A stretch of 64,000 nt of DNA from Kappaphycus alvarezii (Eukaryota > Rhodophyta > Florideophyceae > Gigartinales > Solieriaceae). The stretch is taken from positions 310,001 through 374,000 of the forward strand of contig NADL03000765.1 of NCBI GenBank assembly GCA_002205965.3, given 5' to 3'. Positions 55,640 to 64,000 of this stretch are shown here, piece by piece (position 1 is the first letter of the stretch; each line of letters starts with the position of its first letter). The position numbers were made by a program, and so were the translations under genes. Under the pieces are notes generated by a model that made no database searches, was not told the origin of the DNA, and worked only from the letters and a program-made list of their open reading frames with translations.

Positions 55640-56262
55640 CAGGGAATCTTTCTATCATGGGAGTAGGCATAAGGTTGCAATCATTTTTTGAACCTGTGTA
55701 ATATTCTATCTATGCAATGAGACTGGCTAAGTGAAGTGGCTTGATCTATTTTCCAAAATTTTATTCCCATGAATAAGGAAAATGGTTTATGTCCTTCACT
55801 AACAATTTCTTTTACAGCTTTTTATTTACCTCTTGAATCGATCGAATATTTTACTGATCATTATCACATCATCAACATATAAAAAGATCAACTACCATTA
55901 TGGTAGCAAAAATCAGGCAGGATGAATCTTACTAATCCAATCGATGATACCATAGAGGCCCTATTTGTAATCTACAACTTAGACGCTTGCTTAAATCAAT
56001 ACTATTCCTCTTTTAGCATTATATTTTCTCCGGGGTTTGCCCAAATTCACCCTAAGAGTAGGCGATACATAAATTATTTCATGATTTTCCCATGTATAAA
56101 CCCTTGTCTCACATCTATTTGATATGACCCTATATATCTTCCTAGTGAGACTTTCAAAGCGAAGCCAATCGTCATAAAGCTCAGAATGATCAATATACTT
56201 TCCTTCGATTTGGCGTCTAGCTTTTTTCGCTTCCCTTTGCCAAAATCTCTGTTGCCAAACAA
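55640..56262 (-). pseudogene. Ancient copia reverse transcriptase relic
   Basis: On the minus strand YQIDVRQGFIHGKI (about 56100) matches the QMDVxTAFLNGxL block of copia RT. IGFALKVSLGRY precedes it in place of the usual ETFAPV region. Further on, after several frame changes, LIFLYVDDVIMIS (about 55880) is the catalytic YVDD block with both Asp codons kept. Downstream GNKILENRSS-like and HCIDRI-like pieces follow. All frames are short. It is a different, more decayed family than the copia element at 43503-48699. Confidence 0.65.
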
Positions 56263-59200
56263 ATCAACCCCTCAGATTTTAAACATCTGTTTTTAGTTCG
56301 CAGAGAAGCTCTTATGAGGACCGATCTAAATTCTCTGTGAGAAAATAATTTGTAACCGATTCGTCATGCGTGCAAGCGTCTGCTCAGAGGTGCATTGGCA
56401 AAACTGAGTGCAGCATCAATGGATGTTTTTACTAAATTAGCGTTGCGTCCATTCTCCATTTTATTCCATTTTTTGGCTGTACTCAAAAGATCGACACATC
56501 CCAATCCTCTTGAATCGTAAAAAATACACCATATTTCCAGTTCGCATCCATTTTTGCTATGCAACTACTGAATAATCTCTTCATATTTCCTCTAGAACAA
56601 AGTATGATAATATAAATACTTCTGCCGAACTTATGCATTTTCTAAATAGGTGATATCTTAAAATGCCCTGAATATTCATGAACGAAAGTAATTAGTTAAA
56701 GCGACATCACGGCATTTTTATGAAATTAGGCCACATACATCACTGTTAAAATTCTCTACTGGATTTCGTTCTCTACTCTTTCGTATTCAGTCATATCAAT
56801 TTTCCGATCTTCCATGAATGAAACTGGCTGCTAGATCATGAGGTGTAATTCGAAAAGTTTATTTTATTCAAGTTTTGTGGATTTCAGGTTTCATAGAAAT
56901 AAACTTATTTCTATACACCAGTCTGCGATTCCATGCTCTTTATGAGGCCCTCGTATTTTATTTGCTTTCATCAATTGGTGTATCTTTTCCTCTTTTTTAA
57001 TAAAAGGTAATTGTAGAAATTTTGGATATTCCAAAACCTTTTGCCGTCTGAGATTTAAAGTTCCTCGCAAACGTTTACAGTTTCCTTTTTTCGTTTTGCA
57101 TCCATTTGTGAATTATGCCCATGATTTTAACTTTATAATCCATAAATGGCATAACTATTAAAAATCTCAGATGTTCTACAAACTTTATTAGTACGAAAAA
57201 TGTTTTCACTTTCTCCTTGCTCAATTGAGGTCATAGAAACGCAAAAACTGCCTCAATTGCAGTTTTCCTCCAATTATTATTAAAATATGTCTCTATATAG
57301 GTGTAAAATACCATTACTCATCCTTTTTTCGTCATCCGTGAAGTTTTTGCATTAGTTTATTGGTGCATTCACTCAGTATTAAAACTGAGTTGTCCTTTTC
57401 ATTGAATTATTTTCAGAATGATTCAGTAAATTGCGTGAGTATTTCTGTAAAGAGGCTTGAAGAACCGATAAATACTTTAACCTTTATATCTGCTTACTGA
57501 TTTTTTCTGCGAAGGCTTAGAAAACGGGTGATGTTGAGTGCGTTCTATTCTTTAAAGATACATTAGACTGTATCCTGGAACATCCCGGAAAGTCAAAATC
57601 GTCTTAACGGGCATCCCAACAAGACAATAGAGGGGGAGCTATTGTACACTTTTCTTCACGTCTATAGGAAGCAGTTCTTATGGAGCCATGAATTCATGAG
57701 TAGTTTGGAATTTTTTTAGGTGAAATATTTTGTGAAGATACAAAAAGGATGAATTGGGCTGGCTTAATGTGATCTTTACGAAAATTTCTGGTCCTATGAT
57801 TTTTTAATCAGAAAAACTTTAGGGTCTGAAGTACGAATCACTGAATGTTTTATGCAACCACAGGCGGAAAAGACACGAAAATTTCATTTCCTGTAACATA
57901 GCCTCCAGGTGAAACCCATTTAAATTTTACGGTAGTGTACATGCACGTGAAGTGTTGCGGCCGGCGCAAATTTTACACTATAAAATTACTGATAGCTCAG
58001 ACAACAAGGCGCCGCGCTGGAGGATCAGTGCTGCATGTAACTGACGAGGAATATAACAATAACAATATTAAAGATAATTTGAAATGATGTCATTATTGCA
58101 TATTTTTAGAATAAGACATTCAACAAGGCATTAATTTACATAAATAAACAAAGCAGTAGGCAGCGCGGCGTTTGGGTGTTTGTTACAGATTTTATTAATT
58201 TCCAAAACGTAGCTGCCAAGGAAATAAATGAAAATTTCCCATGAGAAAAGCTAATTTAGTTTACCACCAGTTGATTTTGAATAAAGGACTCAATTTCCTG
58301 CATGTTTTCTAGTTAAATTTAAAAGCAGAAAAATATAGCAAGAAACTAAGTTCTGAAGCTGAATTGTATAATATGCTCTATAAAATGCAGAGTAAGCCAA
58401 ACTCTTGTATGTACGTTTGAGAAATACGGAATTTTCATTGATTACTACGAATAAATTTCTTAGAATCAGGTCAGGATCCATCGATTGTTATGATCGAGAA
58501 AATGTTTAAATTTTTGTAAATATGTAGCATTGTTTTCGTATTTCAGCTGGAATCGAATAATTTTCCTCTATTTATTTCCTATTTCCCTGTAGCCATTTTG
58601 AGACTAAACTATCTCCAGAAACTAATTGCGGTGGGGAACATATCCATCTCTTTTCCAATGGTATTTTAAGATTTTTTTAGTTTTTTAGTTTAATATTTGG
58701 AAGGCAAGGACTTCATCAAGAAAGGACTGGTCAATCTTTAATAGCTTGCAACTCGTATTCCAATGCATGTATTTATGTGTTTCTATATTTGATTTGACCA
58801 GTTAGGATTTATCTTTTGCTTTCCTGGGCGCTAATATGTTTCATTTTTCCTGTTTTTCATCGCGAATGTTCTTTTTTTAAACGTGAATCTGTCTAAATCC
58901 TATGTACATGAAACTGAGTTCGAACTTTCTGACCCGTCAAAAAGATCACATGTGTTCCGTTGTAAATGAAAATAGGCTGCTTTCTCTTAATTCACTCTTG
59001 TTCAGCAATATCTTTATCGAAACATCCGTCCTCCTCCCGCTTAATTCCTACCGTTTACCGTCCTCTTGGCTGGCACTTTAAAAGCCCTCCAGAACTGATT
59101 TAAAATTTAATCGAGAACTATTCAAATCTGAAGATGCGGACTTGAAGTGATACCCCAAGAAAATCTTCCTGGTAATGACCCGAATAAGTTTTTTGCATCT

Positions 59201-60740
59201 ATTCAAAGTCTTGGTTTGAAGTTGCAGATCAACGTGAAAATTTATAATTCATGATCTGAACTAATTTTAAAAGAACTTAAATTTTGCATTGACCTCTATT
59301 TAGTTGTGAATTTTGTACTTAAACGAGATTCTCTGTCAGTCATTCTAAATAATTTGAGCTTTTATTACTTCATTAAAATAAGAAGCAGTTCTTCCGAAGC
59401 TTTAAGAAGTTTTGAAGCGTTGATTTTTTGCCGCTAGTATCGACTTTAATTTTCTTTGAAATGTTGTTAAGTATTCAAATGTATCAATTCCTTAATGCTA
59501 TTGAGAAAGGCATTAATTGATCATTTGCAGTGCGTTTCTTTGTTTGCTGCTGAGATACTTCTAATGATATATATAGTGACTAGTCAGCAAATGAAGATTT
59601 TTCGTCGCTTGTAATCTGCGGCAATTTCTCCTTGGTATCCGATCAATGTTATCCTTTAACTTTACGCTCTTCTCCAAGCAATACTGCATCTTTAGAATTT
59701 CTCATTCTTATCTCCCTCCCAGAATTTCTGTCATGATTGAGCCTAACTTAGATTGATTGAAATGAGAACACGACAGATTTCTTAGAATCAACTTAAAGAA
59801 TAAAGCCATAACCATAATTCCAAAATTTTCGGAATAGTGATTTCTTCCTTATGATTTTGAAAGATACCTTCATTATTGGGGCTATAATTGACTCCAGTAG
59901 GGATTTATTTCTACGAGGTAGCTATTATATACTTATTTTATACTTTTATTTTATTATTTATTGAAAAATACATGCAGAATGAATTTTTTTGGCTTGTGCT
60001 AATGGAATATTAAATATCTTACCTCACATTCTGTGTCACTGCATAAGTAAAATATTTTTAGAGTACAGTATGCATTGTTTAATTTTTTGGTCGCGTTTTG
60101 GTGAATTTATATCCCAATTCTAGATATTTTAATATTGAAATCCATTATTTACTTCTCAGTTTTCTATTTTTCACTCTTTCCTTAATAATTTAACTTTCAG
60201 GGTAATTTGAAGAAATTTAAATTCTGTCTCCTTGCATTGTAATTTTATAGTTAGTAAATGGTGGTATTACTGATTCCAAGACTCAAATCCCATTCTGATG
60301 AAAATAAATTAAATATTGTAAAGTTTAGAGCTTTCGGTTCGAGATAAATTTAACCCAGATATTTCAATCTCATTTCAATAGAAAAAAAATTCTGCAAGCT
60401 TATCATGAATTCTGGATAGTATAGATATTATCTCTTCGCATATTCCTGACTCTTCTTTGTGTTAGATTGGCTGAGTTCTCCAAAAAATAAATTCATTACT
60501 TCTTCTTCCAATTATATAGCATTTTAATGTAGTTACATAGTCTTCCCCTTGATTTACTCTCATCAGACACTGCAAATACTATCTTGATACTATTTCTTCT
60601 TTTAAATACGTTCCAGAACTTCTCTTCATTATTAAAAGAGCCCTTTTCTCAATAACTTATCGAATATCTCTATCTATTTATCTATTTATCTACAAGTTGC
60701 TCTATTTATTAATAGTGCGCTATAATTTTCGAGGAAAAAA
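56263..60740. other. AT-rich stretch without a gene
   Basis: No coding frame longer than about 66 codons, no RNA gene and no transposon end were recognised. A TATC(T/A)ATTTATC microsatellite lies at about 60670-60692. Confidence 0.45.
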
Positions 60741-60900
60741 TTCTATATAAGCAGGAGGGCCAGTCTGAGTTATAGACCCGAAAAAGAGGACACACAAACA
60801 ACTAGTGACTCTCACACACCAAAGTGCAACTCTGTTAATAAATCAAATCTCTCTTTACCTCCAGCAACTTTATGTCACCAAAACTACAATATTTCTTTTT
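60741..60900 (+). repeat. Possible unrelated LTR promoter/poly(A) fragment
   Basis: CTATATAAGCAGGAGGGCCAG (about 60744) is followed at about 95 bp by AATAAATC and a CTCTCTTTACCTCCAGCAACTTTATGTCACC stretch. TATA box, short leader and AATAAA in this spacing resemble an LTR R-U5. No second copy is in the window. Confidence 0.3.
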
Positions 60901-61105
60901 TTGGTACAAATCGCCATTATGATTGGATGTATTAGGCCGTAATAACTTCTAAAAAGTCAATCTAAATAATTCTTTAGAGTCCCCTCGCGTTTATTCCTGC
61001 CTTTAGTTGCTGAACGTTTTCATTAAGGAAAAATTCTGGTCGAATGAAATGCGTAGTGTCACATGCAAACTTACTCATCCTTGATATGCTGGTTACCATG
61101 AATTC

Positions 61106-61381
61106 GGATAGGGATAAATCGGCGGGAAAGAGATCCTCAGAACCAATCACCCCCAAGAAGGAGGTGTTACAAGCGACAAAAGTGCTACCGTGGTATAGTT
61201 GAACGAACAAAAAGGAGTGGATAGGGAAGACAGTTAAAAGGGCTACAAGCAAGTATGGAAGGGGCAGGGTCTACCACTGATGCCCTGCGACCAGCGTAGG
61301 AAAAATGTTCCTCGGGTCTGAAGTTGACTCTCAACTTCCTACTACTCGGGACTTGACTTGAAGTTGTCTGCCAACTTGCTT
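61106..61381 (-). repeat. Gypsy LTR fragment (R-U5 only)
   Basis: Read on the minus strand, this 276-bp piece covers R-U5 of the gypsy LTR family, including both hairpin sequences and the U5 end (GATTTATCCCTATCC). It is cut within R at about 61381 and lacks U3. The outer end has GG for TG. Confidence 0.85.
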
Positions 61382-61589
61382 TATGCTTTGTGTGCAACTT
61401 AATTTGTTGAGCACCCCGCTCGGGTATGCTGGCTCACAAGTACCTACCATTTCATGCAAACGGCCCCTTATATAGAGTTTTCAACCCTCACGATTTGTAG
61501 CACCTATGCAGTACCCATATGCCATATCTGCACCGCCACAGTACGATGCAAAGCATCCCTCTAAAAATAATTGAAAATAAAATTTAAGT

Positions 61590-61680
61590 ACAGTGACAGC
61601 GCAGCCAGCGCAGCATGCCAGCGCAGCATGACAGCTCAGCCAGCGCAGCATGCAAGCTCATCCAGTGCAGCACGCCAGAT
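61590..61680 (+). repeat. CAGCGCAGCATG tandem repeat
   Basis: About 90 bp of imperfect 10-12 bp units of the type CAGC(G/T)CAGC(A/C) occur here, GC-rich within AT-rich flanks. Confidence 0.8.
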
Positions 61681-61699
61681 AATATCCAGAATTTTCATT

Positions 61700-63140
61700 T
61701 AATCAAATTCCATGTAAATTACTTAATTCAAAGTGCTGTAGACCCCTTAGACACCGTATTGTATATATCGATATTTGTAGTATCTTTACTACATATTGAT
61801 GTGAAGTACAGCACTACAAGACCTGTGAGAATGGTACTTTGATACAAAAAAAGTAGATGCATCGATATATTCTGTATCAGGGACAGTATTATATCGACAA
61901 ATAATTCTAGACTGTACAGTAGTCCTGTGTTTCTGCTGTAATACTGGTTATGTTTTCATTCCCTCTAGGGTATTCTGGACCACAACCAGTCATATGTATC
62001 AAATATTAAAGCATCGCAAGTTCCCCCACCTGTTTTCATTTGCAACAAATTTTTTTCAGCTTATAATACAAAACAACACATAGTGAATTTTCGACGATGT
62101 ACAAAACTGGATCATGAGTACAGAATGCAGTAAACAGCAGCCAATCAACCACAAGTGATTTTTCCATTGAATCAGAAGAGAAAGTATCCAAGTCACTGTA
62201 GAATACTACTAATTATTTTATGCATTTTGGAACACAATTGAATTTATTTTTCAATCACTAAACCACCTCAAGTTTTCTTTTGTAAAAGGAAAGGTAACTG
62301 CCATGATAAAGGATTTTTAAAAAACTGCTAACTAGGATTGCTAAATTTATGGCAAGGTTCCTCACAAAAACGCAGTGTACTACCCTTTTTTGTATATAGT
62401 GCTAAAATCCCTGCACTCTACACCACCTCAAGAATTATGCTGACATACCAAATGCTAGTGCAGTAAGTTTTTAGAAAAAAATAATTCAAGTTGATTAGCA
62501 AAAAATGACATTAAGATGTAAATCTAAATGAATTTCCCTCAGTAGACAATATAATGGCCAAAAAGTCCAAAAATGGGCGACAAAAGCCTATATCAATCAC
62601 ATCAAATGTGACACTTCAAAATTTTCTGTTTTCTTTGCTCAATCTACCAAGTTCAGAATATTGAGACGAATATAGAAATTTTCAATGCTCAATTGCAAAT
62701 TTCAAAAGTAGCTATAATTTAGAAACTTTTTAATGACGAAATAGTGACTGTTACTGTGCTCATTACGTTAAAATAGCGGTACTTGATGTGGCATTCCATC
62801 GGAAGCTTCCCTAGGGAGGGCTGGCCTCACCCCAAAGTACTGATTCCTTACAAGTTTTATGTCCGACCGCACTACTTCCGGGAGGATGGCGAATCCTTCG
62901 TTCCCTAAACCTACGAGTTTAGAAATTATTAAGAAGAAGAGAAGGATAATCCTCTAGATGTTGCGATTTTTTGGAAGTAGGAAGTTTGAAACGATCAACA
63001 TTCGACTTCACGGAACTTTAGAATTTTATTGAAGCGGATTTGTCATATAATTGTACACTTGTGAAGCGTTTTTGACATTCCTGGTCGAGAGATTTACATA
63101 TTTCCTTTTTTCAACCAAAATTAATTATTCGAACGCCTCT
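61700..63140. other. AT-rich stretch without a gene
   Basis: No coding frame or RNA gene was recognised. CTGTACAGTAG occurs at about 61912. Confidence 0.4.
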
Positions 63141-63185
63141 TTTAGTGAATTTTTTGATTTATTTCCCACTTTGATTCCACTGTCG

Positions 63186-63254
63186 CGGTAAATATCATAA
63201 ACTTATATCCAATAATTGAGATAAATGACATAAACGTATACCCAGTAAATGAGG
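63186..63254 (+). repeat. Two-copy 33-bp tandem repeat
   Basis: TAAATATCATAAACTTATATCC and TAAATGACATAAACGTATACCC begin adjacent units, both ending AATTGAG or AAATGAG. Confidence 0.6.
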
Positions 63255-63491
63255 CACCATTTTTTTCTTCCTCTACACAAGCCTTATCCCACTTACTGAA
63301 AGGTAGGCAATACTTATACATACTCGAGTTTGCACACAAGAAGGAATAGTTGCAATCCAGATTTTCAATCAAAATCCGTAGGTTGGGCATGAATGCATTG
63401 ACCGGACCATAGATTCATATACAAAATAAAAGCGAATTAATCGTGCCAGCTGTATACGTTTCGAATTTTTTATTTCCCAGAATGACTGAAT

Positions 63492-63911
63492 TTACTGGCT
63501 ACAACGATCTGGTTTGTATCTCATGAATAGACCGCGATAGGTGTTTTCGATTTTGAGCCTAACCAATAGATTAGCCGAGTAGCTTTTCTCCCTGTCCGAT
63601 GAAAGATCTACAGTAGCAGTAATTCTGACGGAAGGATTTACGTGCCGTGCGGTGCATCCTCCAGTTTTTGGCATATGGAAATGGAGACTTCGGTACACGG
63701 GTACTTTATAGTCAAAAACTATAAACCCATTTAGATTTTCTTTTGAAAAGGGGAGGTTTGGGTGCTTTACTGATTGGAGAAGTAAAGAATTATTTCTCAA
63801 GACGGTAAGATATATAAAGGTGCATTCACGTTTTGTCGAATTCACTGAGAAATTACAAGTCTGTGCACTCCAAACTTTTTTTGTTTTCAAAAACAATGGA
63901 AGAAGAATCAA
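63492..63911 (-). CDS. Unrecognised ORF
   Basis: This is an open frame of 139 codons whose first codon is TTG. The first in-frame ATG begins MPKTGGCTARHVNPSVR, about 60 codons before the stop at 63492. No motif is recognised and the composition is unremarkable. It overlaps the plus-strand frame at 63896 on the opposite strand, and at most one of the two is likely real. Confidence 0.2.
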   Translation of the reverse strand: MILLPLFLKTKKVWSAQTCNFSVNSTKRECTFIYLTVLRNNSLLLQSVKHPNLPFSKENLNGFIVFDYKVPVYRSLHFHMPKTGGCTARHVNPSVRITATVDLSSDREKSYSANLLVRLKIENTYRGLFMRYKPDRCSQ

Positions 63912-64000
63912 TACCTATTGAACAGAATGCGCATCAGTGCAGAGTACCTCATTGTAATGAAATAGAAGCGTTTTGCTGGGGAGGAAGGTTTGAAATCACA
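63896..64000 (+). CDS. Possible gene start, runs off the window
   Basis: An ATG with A at position -3 (AAACAATGG) opens a frame of at least 35 codons to the window end: MEEESIPIEQNAHQCRVPHC, then an EIEAFCWGG stretch. It has three Cys in the first 30 residues. A TATATAAA (about 63812) lies about 85 bp upstream. The function cannot be judged from this length. Confidence 0.35.
   Translation, partial: MEEESIPIEQNAHQCRVPHCNEIEAFCWGGRFEIT

Noticed and set aside
61590-61680. CRISPR-like array
   Set aside because: Units are 10-12 bp, imperfect and have no spacers; it is a simple tandem repeat in a eukaryotic sequence.

Overview
This is a repeat-dense, AT-rich eukaryotic window. The sequence shows LTR retrotransposons of the Ty3/gypsy and Ty1/copia types, truncated LINEs, Tc1-type DNA transposons and degenerate gene remnants. 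No bacterial-style operons, rRNA or convincing tRNA genes were seen. I cannot fix the taxon. The gag-pol style, the LINE tails and a possible spliced gene fit an early-diverging fungus or similar eukaryote, but this is inference.

Layout. 1-900: Tc1-like transposase relic. 3440-7085: a broken gene of a large transposase-like family (DUF7869 type by recalled motifs), cut by a solo LTR (4054-5510). 7090-9868: a GC-richer segment and two LINE 3' ends facing each other. 9869-17392: a complete gypsy element (element 1) inserted in one of those LINEs (target duplication GGGTG). 18112-26352: a second, nearly identical gypsy element (element 2) whose two LTRs carry different U3 regions. 28430-31065: a divergent LTR of the same superfamily, itself split by another solo LTR (29331-30673). 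31238-41900: relics of a gypsy integrase, a LINE end and unrecognised degenerate ORFs. 43503-48699: an old copia element on the minus strand, its 5' LTR split by a LINE fragment. 48725-50251: a Tc1/Tc3-like transposon with long IR/DR ends. 51126-52635: a very GC-rich coding region on the minus strand, probably a host gene exon. 52700-64000: mostly AT-rich sequence with a copia RT relic, an LTR fragment and short repeats.

The most unusual observation is a family of LTRs that carry a gene in U3. Four copies (4496-5079, 25357-25911, 28534-29076, 29785-30360) encode a protein of about 180-195 residues. It has a basic/polar N-terminus, a Glu/Asp-rich middle and a conserved acidic-hydrophobic C-terminus that resembles a transcription activation domain. 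The gene lies upstream of a shared core promoter marked by an inverted repeat and a TATA box. The short LTRs of element 1, and the 5' LTR of element 2, look like deletion derivatives with only a mini-ORF of about 23 codons.

The second unusual observation is a polyprotein extension of about 400 residues after the gypsy integrase. It holds two diverged copies of an unrecognised domain joined by a Gly/Pro/Arg/Ser linker. Many reading-frame breaks in both gypsy elements and in the 51-52.6 kb gene are single-base indels in or near homopolymers, so some may be consensus errors rather than true decay.
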